Positions 1 to 10,582 are shown, numbered from the stretch's first letter. The stretch: 34,129 nucleotides of DNA from Priapulus caudatus (GCF_000485595.1 NW_014577770.1:104702-138830), one strand, 5' to 3'. Numbers and translations: made by a program. Notes: a model not told the origin generated them from the letters alone.

Positions 1-129
1 GAATAAGAGCTCGTACTCATGCAGTCGCCTGGTTTTCTCCGCAAATCATGCCATCTTGTTTGTAAATAGCAACCTGGGCCGATTTTGGTCATAGGGTAGA
101 GTGTCCTGCAGCAATGACTAATCGTGGAA

Positions 130-588
130 TCAAATTTGCCTCAGGCCCAGTAGACGATGGAGCGTCTCAGTCCCCTGTCCTTGTGCAGCTCGAATTGAAA
201 TGTTGTAGAGACGCCACTTGTTGGATGTTACTGTACCACAGCTTACGGACGGTCCTGCTCTGACTGAAGTATGTTCAAGAGTGTGAACTTGATCTGGCTT
301 CAACTGCTTCACACACACTCCTCCTCTGCTACGTCCGTGGCAGCTTTGATGCATCTGTCATGAAGGGCCTTGTACAGGTGTCTGAGTTGGCTCTTTGTAC
401 AACACCTGCATCCCAATGTGCCTGGTGGCATCTATCAAGAACTTATGAGAGCAGCTGAAGTGAGGACTTGTAAGCACGTACGGCGTGGGAAAAGGCATGT
501 CCAGGACATTCATATGTAGATATGGATCCCTTAGGATGACTGTAGATTTCAAAGCCCTTTCAAAGTATTTTGAAAAATGGCGCGCCAT
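130..588 (-). pseudogene. Possible decayed coding segment, unidentified
   Basis: Two consecutive minus-strand open frames (358-588, then 130-354) in different registers have ordinary, non-repetitive composition. The first contains HMNVLDMPFPTPYVLTSPHF and the second RAGPSVSCGTVTSNKWRLYN. They could be one reading broken by a frame change, as in an old transposase or host gene fragment. I do not recognise the family. The rest of 1-900 shows nothing further. Confidence 0.25.
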
Positions 589-899
589 CCTTGGATTGAG
601 GTACTTGCAGTTACTTTGAAACTCACAAAAAGTACGCTAAGTAGTCCTTGGGCATGTAAAAACATATAATTAGACATTTAATTAATGTTTCTAGCACGAC
701 TGGAGACCAGAGTTATGGGGAAAACCCTAAATGGCGGCAATTTTTGCGCCATCTTGGCATTCTGGAAAAACGCACAAGGGGCGGATTTCCGAGGACTTTT
801 AGTATGATTATTCTACACATTTTTCTGAACCTATCCTGGAAAATTCAGCTTGTTTCTGAAAAATGTCCCGGGTTTTAGCTTAAAAAGTCTTGGACAACA

Positions 900-1560
900 T
901 GAGAATATGGCGCTATCGTAATTGCCTCCAGATTGCAGGAAATGGTGCTTAAATATTTCAAATATTCTTAAATATTTCTGGGGGGGCATGCCCCCAGACC
1001 CCCCTACACTGGACGATGCCTACGGAACGCGCCGGCCTTGCCTTGGCGCAGCCAAGGTACATTTCGCCCCCCCCCATCAATTATTCTGAATACGCCACTA
1101 GTTACTGTCATGCGCAGGGAACAGTGCGCATTTGCGAGTTTACAGGGTTGGGAGACACGTGCTAATGGATGTTTTCTAGTGGTATCTTTATACAGCAGTA
1201 AGTATTGTGTGATCTGCAGTCGTACAGTGATCTTCCTAAGCTTTCAGGTGTCTGATATATCGACCCCTGTTGCTGGGCTGGATGTATGCAAGACATGCCT
1301 TACATTTGCAGAAACTTGATGATGTACAGCGTCGTATCGAGGACTTGGAGGATAGGAATAAGCTGTAGACTGAACATCATCCCACATAGAACTGTATCTG
1401 GTAATTAACGACGATTGATGTTTTTGAAAAGGTAAGTGACTTATTTATCCCTAAAATGGTTTCGATTCATCCTAACAAATTCTAAATAGCCCCTAAAAAG
1501 CTTTAATTCTTCCGCTAAATTAGGCCCTAAAAATTGTTGCGTCAAGACTGGCTGGAAAGC
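900..1560 (+). repeat. Repeat block A, forward copy
   Basis: The block runs from an AAATATTTC-rich start through a C/G tract (GGGGGGGCATGCCCCC, 979-995), a segment ending near GGACTTGGAGGATAGGAATA, and a CCCTAAAA-rich tail to GCTGGAAAGCCTG. The same sequence returns inverted at 5553-6185 with many small differences. One frame gives LDDVQRRIEDLEDRN (about 1315-1365), a coiled-coil-like coding remnant downstream of a Cys-rich stretch. This suggests an old protein-coding transposon fragment, family unknown. Confidence 0.7.
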
Positions 1561-1564
1561 CTGC

Positions 1565-2110
1565 AGTACACAACAACAACAACATCAGTTAGCGCACAGC
1601 AGCAAGTAACAACAACCAACTTCATAGGGGCGGAGCAGCAGCACTAAGCAACAACAAACATCAGTAGCGGCCAGGCAGCAGCAGTAACAACAACAACACA
1701 TCAGTAGCGGCCATCAGCAGCAGCTACCAACACAGACAACAACAACAACAACAGACAACAATCAGTACGGCAGGCAGCAGCAGTAACAACAACAACATCA
1801 GTAGGCGAGCAGCAGCGCAGCTAACAACAACACATCAGTAGCGCGGCAGCAGGCAGCAGTAACAACAACAACATCAGTAGGGCGGCAGCAGCAGTGGCAT
1901 GCAGCAGCAGTAACAACAACAACATCAGTAGCGGCGGCAGCAGCAGAAACAACAACAATAGCAATAGCAACAATAACATCAGCAGCAGCAGTGGCGGCGG
2001 CGGCGGCGGCAATGGCAACAATAACGGCAGTAGTAGTAGCAGCAGCAGCAGCAGCGATAACACCAACAACAACAGTACAATACCAAAACAGCAGCAGCAG
2101 CGGCGGCGAC
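1565..2110 (+). repeat. CAA/CAG minisatellite array B (36-bp unit)
   Basis: This is a degenerate array in which AACAACAACAACATCAGT alternates with AGCGGCAGCAGCAGCAGT. Clean copies elsewhere show a 36-bp unit. This copy carries many single-base insertions and deletions between 1575 and 1870, then becomes cleaner and grades into pure CAG/CGG runs. Its long Ala-, Leu- or Asn/Ser-only open frames are by-products of the triplet repeat. Confidence 0.85.
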
Positions 2111-2205
2111 AACAGATCTATGGCTTAACCACCGTGTGTGCACGCAAGTCCCACAGGTACACGAACATGCGTGAATGCGCAAGCCTAGCGCTAACCCTAA
2201 CCTAA
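2110..2205 (+). repeat. Junction block C, forward copy
   Basis: A unique stretch (ACAACAGATCTATGGCTTAA through GTGCACGCAAGTCCCACAGG to GCGCAAGCCTAGCG) links array B to the telomere-like tract. The same B-C-telomere-like order returns inverted at 10811-11000, with roughly 85% identity by eye. Confidence 0.7.
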
Positions 2206-2450
2206 CTAACCACCTAACTACATAACCCTAATGCTAAAACTAACCCGATTAACGTTACCCTCCTAACACTAGCGATTAACACTAACCCTAAGCGCACTAA
2301 GCCCTAATAGTAAAACTAACCCTAGATCCTAACACTAGTCGATATGACATAACGCGCTACCTAAACCCTAGATTATAAAACTAACCCTATCCCTAACGTT
2401 AACCCTAACCCTAACACTAGATATTACACTAACCCTAACCCTAACTCTGA
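2190..2450 (+). repeat. Degenerate telomere-like (CCCTAA) tract
   Basis: Many CTAACCCTAA elements are broken by variants such as CTAACACTAG and CTAGATATTACACTAACC. The right-hand 80 bases return inverted at 8755-8838. The tract is interstitial and irregular and leads straight into a transposon-like arm, so it is not a chromosome end. Confidence 0.75.
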
Positions 2451-3324
2451 CGTGGCACAAACGAACAAGAATAATGAGAATAAAGGCTCTGTATATACCT
2501 ACCGCCAAGGAGGTTTAATGTTTTCACCATCTGTTTAGTTGTGTGCGTTTGTTTGTTTGTCTGTCAACAGGATATCTCAAAAAGTTTAGCGGACACGGCC
2601 TCTGATGCAATTTTTTTGGACGGCGTTGGTCTTGCGGCCAAGAAGCAATCGATTAGATTTTGGTGGTGATCCGGAATCCAGATCTGGATCCAGGAAATAT
2701 TTTGAAGATTTTTTAATGCATGGTGGTGGTAGCTCACAAGTAAGCGGTCTTTCTAGGTTAGAAGACTTGTTCTGCAGGGTTGTGTATATTGACGTAGTCA
2801 CAGAGCCTGGTGGCGGCAACATTGATGTAGTGTAGCGGTTCACTCTCTAACCGCTTCGCCTTCGTTTCGTGTTTCGCTTTCGCGTTTTTCTCTTTGTAGG
2901 GGTTTGATGATGGGTGTCACCGCCGTCGTAACCCCGACTACAAATTAGATGATTAGCTATACTATAGATATATGTATGGGGGGAGACTGTTAAGCTGTGG
3001 CGGAGGTTTGCTATCTCTTTACAATATTATTCCTTTATTGAAACTTTCGCAACGTGTCTGAGGTCACGCGAACGCTGCCGTCCTGTCATCAGGTGGCAGG
3101 TGTCCATGACGCGCAGTGGCGAACACTTTCTGGCTGCCCCTCGCAGATACTATGATCGGTGCCTCTCTCTCTCTTTCTCTCTCTGCTCCCCACGTCCATC
3201 GAGCGCGGTTTTTATGAGGCGGCACGTACGGTGGCCGGACGGCCCGAGAGAATCTCCGCCGATCGATGCCACAGCGTGCTGAGGTTTTTGAGAATTTGCG
3301 AAACCTTTGTGTGTGCTGAGTGTG

Positions 3325-3860
3325 GGCAGTGTGCGCTGCACGTGTGTGTGTGTATTGTGTGTGTGTGTTTGTGTTGTGTGTGTGGGTATGTGTGTGGTGT
3401 GTGTGTGCGCTGTGCAAACCTGTGTGTAGTGTGGCATGTGCGCGCGCACGTGTGTGTAAGCTGATATGTGCTGGCCAGTTGTGTGTAGTGTGTCACGTGT
3501 GTGTGTGTGTGGTGGTCCGGTGTTGTGTGTTGTGTGTGTGCGTGGCGTCGTGCGTGCTGTCTGTGTGTGCTGTGTGCTGTGCTCGTGCGGTGTCGTGTGT
3601 GCGGACGTGTGTGTAGATGTGTGCTGTGCTGTTGTGTGGGTGCGCGGACTGCATGCGTGTGCTCGCGCACGGTGCTGTGTGGATGTGGTGTGTGTGTGTG
3701 CCGTGGTGCGGGATTGTGTGTGTTTTGGTGTGTGTGTTGTCGTGCGTGTGTTGATGTGTGGTGTGAGTGGGTGTTGGTCGTGCTGCGGTGCTGTGGTGTT
3801 GTGTGTTGTGCGAGTTGTCGTGCGTGAGCGGGTGCGTGTGTGCGTGCGCGGGACTGCAGG
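3325..3860 (+). repeat. GT-rich degenerate microsatellite in left arm
   Basis: Imperfect GTGTGT with TGC/CGTG interruptions. The equivalent tract in the right arm (7690-7945, CA on the plus strand) is about half as long. All long His/Thr- or Cys/Val-rich frames here are repeat translations. Confidence 0.9.
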
Positions 3861-4239
3861 TCTGGTAATCGTACAGATGTGTCACGTACGGAAATGCAGC
3901 TCCTTAGTCGACAGCAATCACCAGCCGGCGCCATGTGCCGGGGAGAACAGTCTTTTATGCTGGACGAGCTGCATTATATATTATTCAGTCTAGCGCTACT
4001 TTTGCATCCGCAAATACCCGAACGATGATCCGTGGTGGTTGAGGTAGCGCTTGTGACTAGCCGTGTCTGGCAAAGTGAACACAAGCGCGATATCTAGCCT
4101 CCGTAGGATAATATGTTTGAGCAATTTATTTAGAGTCGCAGAGTTATAATTCTGGTGCTATAGGGTGATGAGTTTATTAATATAATAAGTTATCTATAAA
4201 ATTTTAATATAATCTTTGTTTTTATTCATGTCGTCGGAT

Positions 4240-4700
4240 TAATGATTTCGTAGGGTCAAATGTAGGTTAATCTGCAAAACGTTTAAACATTAGGTAATAT
4301 TTAGCTGGGGGTGAAACTTAAAGCACGCTCGAATGTAGTAAAGATATCGGTGGTTAAATATAGTTAATATTTAGTCTATGATGAATCTTAGCATATTGGA
4401 ATGTAATAAAATATCTCAAGTAATTGTTCTCAGTAATTAATATCTCAGTATTAATATTTGAGTCGGGTTAAACGTGCGCAGCCTAGAATGTAATAAATAT
4501 CGTCAGAGCGTTAAATAGTAGTTGATATTGCGGTAGGGTTAAACTAAAAGAGGCCTATAATGATAAGCCTATCATTATATAAGCCTGTTTGTGGTTTAAA
4601 CGTAACCGCAGGCTAGGAATGGAATATTCAGAGGTTAACGAGTAGTTAGTATTCAGCAGAGTAGTAAGATGGAATGTAGTGTGTTTAATAGTACACGAGC
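4240..4700 (+). repeat. Loosely tandem AT-rich units within the left arm
   Basis: A motif close to GAATGTAATAAATATC recurs near 4331, 4399 and 4486, each followed by TTAAATA and TTAATATTT stretches and by GGGTTAAAC. Spacing is irregular (about 70-90 bases). The same series appears inverted at about 6840-7330. Confidence 0.55.
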
Positions 4701-4802
4701 CAATATGTAATTTTAGCTCACCTTGACATCGTCGAAGCTGAGCTAGATTGCCATGGTCGTCGTCTCCGTCCGTACGTCCGTCGCGTCCGTCCGTCCGTAC
4801 CT

Positions 4803-5400
4803 TCGTTAACATATTGACTACGGTCAACGAATAAACTCAGGAAACCGTTTGACCCACATGTTTGAAATTGGGTAAAGTTGTTTACATCGCTATGGGAGAG
4901 ATTTGAACGTCGCCTATTTTGGAGCACGCAGTCGACGTTACTTTCGGCCCACGGCAATTTTTGGCAAAAATGGGACATTGCCCATTAGTCAGTTCAGGAT
5001 TCAACGGATATTTGCTCAATTTTGGTATGTGCACAATGACATAAGCGCATCAGGCGAGTTTTGATTTTAACCCAAAAACTCTCATGCAAATTAGGTAGGT
5101 TTTTGGCCAATTACTATAGCATGTTATATAGAACACCGCCACAGATACACAAACAGTCTGTGGTGTGCACATTCGTCTGGTTTCGTTTCTAGCAGATTTC
5201 ATGACAATCTCTTTAATGGCATAATTCCTGCTATGAACATATTATGATTTAAATATATATATCATATATGATTATATATTATAGTATAATGATTTATGCT
5301 TAAGGAACCATCAAAGCGGGTATAGCGCCATCTACCGTCCACAAATTGGGATTCATTTGGTTTATAAATATATTATAATTTATATAGTAATATTATTATT
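4803..5400. other. Spacer between inverted blocks, no gene seen
   Basis: A non-repetitive stretch followed by AT-rich sequence (5245-5400). The part after the GTCC microsatellite (ATTTTGGTATGTGCACAATG, CTCTCATGCAAATTAGGTAG, CAGTCTGTGGTGTGCACATT) looks like a dispersed repeat that naturally continues the left arm. No counterpart is present next to the right arm. Confidence 0.4.
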
Positions 5401-5411
5401 ATTTGATATAA

Positions 5412-5552
5412 GATGTTGTTGTTGTTACTGCTGCTGCTGCCACTGCTGCTGCCGCTACTGATGTTGTTGTTGTTACTGCTGCTGCTGCCGCTACTGATGT
5501 TGTTGTTGTTACTGCTGCTGCTGCCGCTACTGATGTTGTTGTTGTTGTTACT
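5412..5552 (-). repeat. Minisatellite B, inverted clean copy
   Basis: About four units of a 36-bp repeat (ATG-TTG3-TTA-CTG4-CCG-CTA-CTG) with almost no errors, in reverse orientation to 1565-2110 and joined directly to inverted block A. Confidence 0.9.
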
Positions 5553-6185
5553 GCAGGCTTTCCAGCAGTCCTTGACAACATTTTAGGGCTAATTTTAGGG
5601 AGAAATTAAAGTTTTTTTAGGGCTATTTTAGGAATTTTTAGGGATGAATCGAAACATTTTAGGGATAAAATAAGTCACTTACCTTTCATAAACATCAACG
5701 TGTTAACTTACAGATACAGTTCTATGTGGTATGTGTTCAGTCTACCAGCTATTCCTATCCTCCAAGTCCTCGATACGACTGTACATCATCAAGTTTCATG
5801 CAAATTAGGCATGTCTTGTACATCCAGCCAGGAACAGGGTCGTATAATCAGACACTGAAGCTTAGGAATCACTGGTAGACTGAGAGTCACAATACTTACT
5901 CTGTATAAAGATAACTAGAAAACATCCATTAGCAGGGTCTCCAACCCTGTAAACTCCAAATGCGGAATGTTCCCGCGATGATCAGTAACTAGTGGCGTAT
6001 TCAGAAATTGATGGGGGGGGGGCGAAATGTACCTTGGCTGCCGCAGGCAGGCCCGCGTTCCGTAGGCATGTCAGTGGTAGGGGGGTCTGGGGGCATGCCC
6101 CCCCAGAAATATTTAAGAATATTTTTGAAATATTTAAGCCATTTTCCTGCAATCTGAGGCAATACTGTAGGCCATATTCTCATGT
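5553..6185 (-). repeat. Repeat block A, inverted copy
   Basis: Reverse complement of 900-1560. It begins CAGGCTTTCCAGC, passes through TTTTAGGG-rich sequence, the coiled-coil-like remnant (about 5755-5830) and GGGTCTCCAACCCTGTAAAC, and ends with the inverted GGCATGCCCCCCCAG tract and AAATATTT motif. The adjoining array B is inverted with it. Confidence 0.8.
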
Positions 6186-6189
6186 CTGA

Positions 6190-6690
6190 TAACACTATCT
6201 CAACCCTAGACTCAACCCTACAACCCTTGTCTGATTAGCAGACAAACTACGCGACACCTTGCAGACAGCGCCTGTCTGACTAGGCTATTCCATTTACCGT
6301 AGACATGCCAGATACAAAATGCCTGAAAAAAACAATCTGTCCAAGCGAACAATGCGTACAATCAGTGCAAATTTTGTACAGTGCAACTGAAATGAGGAAT
6401 ATAACCTTGCCGCTGCAAAATGCGGAAATTAAGCCTAGAAATTGTAATGATTCCGCAGAATGAGGAATGGTTGGAGACCCTGCATTAGACATAATTACAA
6501 ACCAAAAGTTCACCATCTCATCACCAAAAACTCCAAACATATCTGTGAATTTTTTTTTTTAGAAATTTGAATAAAATTTTACCCCTTTTTTTAGGAATTG
6601 CATACATTTTTAAAGTTTTTTTAGGAATTTTAGGGCGAGCTCAAAATTTTAGGAATTTTTAGGAATTTTAGGGCCGCTGGAAAGAAAGCC
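6190..6690. other. Intervening sequence with TTTTAGGAATT tail
   Basis: No gene is seen. A minus-strand open frame (6280-6540) includes AGSPTIPHSAESLQFLGLIS and may be a coding remnant. The stretch ends with repeated TTTTAGGAATT and GCTGGAAAGAAAGCCTG, a relative of the GCTGGAAAGCCTG at the A/B boundary, but in the opposite orientation relative to array B. Confidence 0.4.
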
Positions 6691-6745
6691 TGTTACTGCT
6701 GCTGCTGCCGCTACTGATGTTGTTGTTGTTACTCATGCTGCTGCA
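6690..6745 (-). repeat. Short minisatellite B remnant
   Basis: About one and a half units of the 36-bp repeat lie between the TTTTAGG-rich tail and the GGAC microsatellite that opens the right arm. Confidence 0.85.
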
Positions 6746-7689
6746 GGACGGACGGACGGACGGACGGACGTACGACGGACGACGACCCATGGCAATAGCT
6801 CAGCTTGACGATGTCAAGGTGAGCTAAAAATTACATATTGGCTGGTGTACTATAAACACACTACATCCATCTTACTCTGCTGAATACTAACTACTCTTTA
6901 ACCTCTGAGATATTCCATTCCAGCCTGGTTACGTTTAACCAAACAGCTTATAATGATAGCTTATCATTATAGGCTCTTTAGTTTAACCCTACCGAATATC
7001 AACTACTATTTAACCTCTGAGATATTTATTACATTCTAGCCTGCGCACGTTTAACCCTACCAAATATTAATACTGAGATATTAATTACTGAGATACTAAT
7101 ACTGAGATATTTATTACATTCCAATATGCTTAAGATTCATCATACTAAATATTAACTAATATTTAACCACCGATATCTTTACTACATTCGAGCGTGCTTA
7201 AGTTTCACCCCCACTAAATATTACCTAATGTTTAAACTCTGGGATACTTAATACATTCGAGCTTGCTTACATATGGCCCCACTAAATATTACCTAATGTT
7301 TAAACTTTTTCAGATTAACTACATTTGACCCTACGAAATATTAATCCACGACATAATAAAAACAAAGATTATATTAAAATTTATATATATTATTATATTT
7401 AAACTATCACCCTATACACCAGATATTAACCTCTGTCGACTCTAATAAATCTCAACATATTATCCTACACTAGATATCGCGCTTGTGTTCACTTTGCCAG
7501 ACACGGCTATCAACGCTACCTCAACCACCACGGATTCATCGTTCGGGTATTTGCGGATGCAAAAGTAGCTAACTAATAATATAAATGCAGCTCGTCCCAC
7601 AAAAAACTTCTCCCCGGCAACATGGCGCCGAGCGGTGATTGTCACTAGGAGCTGATTTCCGTACGTGACACATCTGTCACGATTACACC

Positions 7690-7945
7690 TGGCCAGTGCG
7701 CCACGCACACACGCACGCTCACGCACGCACACGCACACACACACACACACACGCACGCACGCACACACCACAGCCACGCACGCCACACACGTGCGCGCGC
7801 GACACGGGCACACAACACACACACTAGCATCGTAGCGCGCACATGCCATACACATTACGACACACGTGCGCCGCACATGCACACAGCACACGCACGCACG
7901 CAGCGCAGCGCACAGCACGGCACGCACACACACACACACACGACA
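7690..7945. repeat. CA-rich microsatellite in right arm
   Basis: Imperfect CACGCACACA runs, the counterpart of the GT tract at 3325-3860. Open frames through it are repeat translations. Confidence 0.9.
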
Positions 7946-8056
7946 CAGGTTTCCAATTTCAAAACCTAGCACTGTGGGATCGAACGGCGGAGATTCTCTG
8001 CGGGCACGTACGCCACGGTACGTGCGCGTCACAAAAACCGCGCTCGATGACGAGGG

Positions 8057-8057
8057 C

Positions 8058-8096
<39 letters not shown>
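8057..8096. repeat. (GA)n microsatellite
   Basis: A near-perfect GA run of about 40 bases. The left arm has only a short CTCTCT counterpart near 3162-3182. Confidence 0.9.
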
Positions 8097-8097
<1 letters not shown>

Positions 8098-8754
8098 ATC
8101 CGATCATACGTAATCTGGAGGCAGCGAAAGTGTTCGCACTGGCGTCAGGAACTGCCAACCTGATGACGAGAGCACGTCGCGTGACCTCAGACACTCTGGA
8201 AAGTTTCAATAGAAAAAATGGTAAAATGATAGCAACCCTCCCCACAGCTAAAACAGCCCCCCTCATATATCTAATATATAGCTATCGATCAAATTTGTAG
8301 TGCGGTGTTTAACGCGGCGGTGACATCATCATACACCCTACAAGAGAGAAAGCGAAAAGCGAAACCGAAACGAAGCGAAGCGGTTAGAGAGTGAACCGCT
8401 AACTACCATCAATGTTGCCCGACCAGGCTGTGTGAATAACGTCAATATACACAACCCTCAGAACAAGTCTTCTAACCTAGCAAAGACCGTTACTTTGAGC
8501 TACCACCAATGATAAGAAATCCTTCAAAATATTCCTGGATCCAGATCTGGATCCGATCACCACCAAAAATTAATCGATTGGTTCTTGCAAGACCAACCCG
8601 TCCAAAAAATTGCATCAAAGTCCGTCCGTAACTTTTGAGATATCCTGTTGACGAACAAACAAACAAACGCAACAAACTAACAGGGGTGAAAACAACCTCC
8701 TTGGCGGAGGTAATAAAGACCTTTATTCTCTTTATTCTTGTTGTTTGTGCACGT

Positions 8755-8838
8755 CAGCGTTAGGGTTAGGGTTAGTGTAATATCTAGTGTTAGGGTTAGG
8801 GTTAACGTTAGGGATAGGGTTAGTTTTATATCTAGACA
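8755..8838 (+). repeat. Telomere-like TTAGGG tract at right arm end
   Basis: Contains GTTAGGGTTAGGGTTAG twice, separated by TGTAATATCTAGTG, then GTTAACGTTAGGGATAGGG. It is the inverse of 2380-2450. Confidence 0.85.
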
Positions 8839-9080
8839 GTCTGCAGCCGGATATACGCGCGAAGCGCGGTCGCGCCACCTGTTGGCGCCATTTGAGATAA
8901 CTCGCTGCCGCTATATTAGAATACTTTCACGACCTCTGGCTATAGGATAAGCCGTAGAATCGTACAAATGTCAGCAGTTCTGGCCATTGCGCACGAAGCT
9001 TTCGGCTCTGCACAGCGTAGGGCGAGAATAATCCAATGGTCGTAATTGGTAATTTTTTGCTTCGCGCGCTTACTTTTTTT

Positions 9081-9091
9081 CTATATAAACG
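9081..9091 (+). promoter_or_regulatory. Possible TATA box
   Basis: CTATATAAACG lies about 80 bases upstream of an ATG in a good Kozak-like context (9165). Strings of this type also occur by chance in AT-rich DNA. Confidence 0.25.
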
Positions 9092-9164
9092 ATTGTCTAT
9101 TGTATTTAATTTAGACGCCCTGAAGTTATTCTCGGTACTCTATCGCGTCCATAGATCGCCGCCA

Positions 9165-9236
9165 CGATGTCTCTCTTGGAGCATGCCCAGAATTTGCTTA
9201 GACTCGACGCGCGTGCAGAGATGTTCGACACGATAC
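9165..9236 (+). CDS. Candidate first coding exon, unrecognised
   Basis: The ATG in GCCGCCACGATG opens a frame reading MSLLEHAQNLLRLDARAEMF and on to DTIR, followed by a possible donor CGC|GTAAAC. The sequence looks like real protein and has a TATA-like string upstream. I could not find a convincing next exon, so it may be chance or a remnant. Confidence 0.25.
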
Positions 9237-10131
9237 GCGTAAACTAACTTCAGTGTAGCTAACTATTGCAGTGAAGAGTCCGGGTACCAGTCTATCCCTG
9301 CACTCGTGCACTGCCCGATCCATTTGTGCTCCAATTGAGGTTCTTGATCTTTCCCATTATGATGGACTGACGTGTAAGTTACCGTCCTTCTCCTGTCACG
9401 TCGTGCGAGGTGTTTTATGAACCTGTTGACCCCCGCGCGCTTCGGCATCTCCTCTCTACGGCCGTTTTGCGTTTTTTTCATATATATACATCCGATACGA
9501 GCCACTGGCAGCAACATCAAGCCCGCGCACGAACATCCACACACTGATGATCAGTTTGTTAGACTGGCAATGAGAATGCCACTAGCGCGGCACATTAATG
9601 ACTTGGTATTTAACATTCCAACCTACGCGCTGACGCAAATACTTGTATTACTAATGCAAGACATGTTAGCAATAATTACTACTAAGATACTACTATATCA
9701 CTAAGTTACGCAGCACTTACTAGTACTAGTACGTGATAACTACACGACGCAGGAGCTAATAGTATTAAATAGTAATTTGAGTAATAATTGACTAAACTCT
9801 GTTACTTAGATATTACTTAGTAATAATGGACGAACCCGTAACCATACACCCTAACCTATTATATTGATATAATATTAGATATATTATTGATGTAAATCGA
9901 CTTGCGTTTTATTCCCCATGCATACCATTGGCCCCATATAATATTGGGAGCCATGTTCTCTATCCTGAACACTGAGTACTACTAGACTACTACGCTACTA
10001 GCAAGAAACGCTTCTTTGCTAGGGTTAGAATACCGCCATAGGTATACTAGACACAGGCCACTTGAAGCGTTCAATAAAATATTAATGCAACTAATACGAT
10101 AATCTCATTTACTACGAGAGTTGTAATGGTT

Positions 10132-10158
10132 CCCCCCCCCCCCCCCCCCCCCCCCCCC
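10132..10158. repeat. Poly-C tract (27 C)
   Basis: An uninterrupted run of 27 C. Its length is likely unstable in cells and unreliable in assembly. Confidence 0.95.
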
Positions 10159-10199
10159 TAGTATTAGGCCTACTCTCTTTCAAGAAGGTTTCGAGGTGC

Positions 10200-10582
10200 A
10201 GGCTATATATAGACTAGGACTCGCCTACCCGACCATCGATAGGCATTTAGTGACTAAGCTAAGCCGAGAGTGGGAGAGAGTGCAGTCTAGTGGGCTATAG
10301 GCGGCGCAGGGCGCGCACGCCTTTCCAACTCCCGGACGAGCCTCGCCATTCGGACGTTGCAAAAAACGTTCCAGCGTTTGGCGGCGAAGGAGCGCCGGGT
10401 AGTTGCTTTCCTGATTCTCGCACAAAGCCGTTTTCGATTCACTGGCAAGGTTCGCGAATGCTCAGAATTTTCGACCGTCTTTCTGCTTGATTTCGCGTGT
10501 GACACAGCTCGTACGAAAGATTACTCGGTTACCAGTATTTTATAACAAGTGAACACTGATTCACGTCGCGCAAATGTCCTAC
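10200..10582. other. GC-rich patch with short open frames, unrecognised
   Basis: This interval is GC-richer than its surroundings and is open in several frames. The plus-strand frame around 10357-10545 includes TFQRLAAKERRVVAFLILA. I do not recognise it; a coding remnant or CpG-rich patch are both possible. Confidence 0.25.

Larger units (their letters stand above)
2370..4802 (+). repeat. Large inverted repeat, left arm
   Basis: The left arm of a big inverted duplication is matched by 6744-8838 in reverse. In order it holds a telomere-like end, the motif CCGCCAAGGAGGTTTAATG, a GTTTGTTTGTTTG stretch, GGATATCTCAAAAAGTTTAG, the hairpin AGCGGTTCACTCTCTAACCGCT (2833-2854), a GT-rich tract (3325-3850), an AT-rich section with loosely repeated units, and a GTCC microsatellite at the inner end. 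Segments such as CCAAGGAGGTT and GGATATCTCAAAAAGTT resemble, from memory, dispersed repeats common in marine invertebrates. The arms differ by many small indels and by the length of the GT tract. Confidence 0.85.
6744..8838 (-). repeat. Large inverted repeat, right arm
   Basis: Reverse complement of 2370-4802. It starts with (GGAC)n, then CCATGGCAATAGCTCAGCTTG, the AT-rich units, the CA tract, a (GA) run (8057-8096), the hairpin AGCGGTTAGAGAGTGAACCGCT (8379-8400), AGATCTGGATCC, CCTCCTTGGCGGAGG (8695-8709) and the TTAGGG-like end. It is shorter than the left arm mainly because its CA tract is shorter. Confidence 0.85.
8839..10130. other. Spacer with no secure gene
   Basis: A mixed GC/AT stretch. 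Apart from the candidate exon at 9165 and a short sequence near 9243-9290 related to 24600-24660, nothing is recognised. 9600-10100 is AT-rich with many TACTAGTA-type motifs. Confidence 0.4.

Noticed and set aside
2190-2450. True telomere or chromosome end
   Set aside because: The CCCTAA repeats are degenerate, short and internal, and they recur inverted as part of a dispersed block.
2833-2854. tRNA-derived SINE head (AGCGGTTCACTCTCTAACCGCT)
   Set aside because: It is a simple hairpin present in both arms. I could not place A-box and B-box sequences at tRNA spacing.
3212-3934. 240-codon His/Thr-rich minus-strand frame
   Set aside because: Repeat translation of the GT tract in the left arm; the equivalent right-arm tract has a different length and no matching frame.
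5399-5581. Ala/Thr/Val-rich 60-codon frame
   Set aside because: Translation of the 36-bp minisatellite B.
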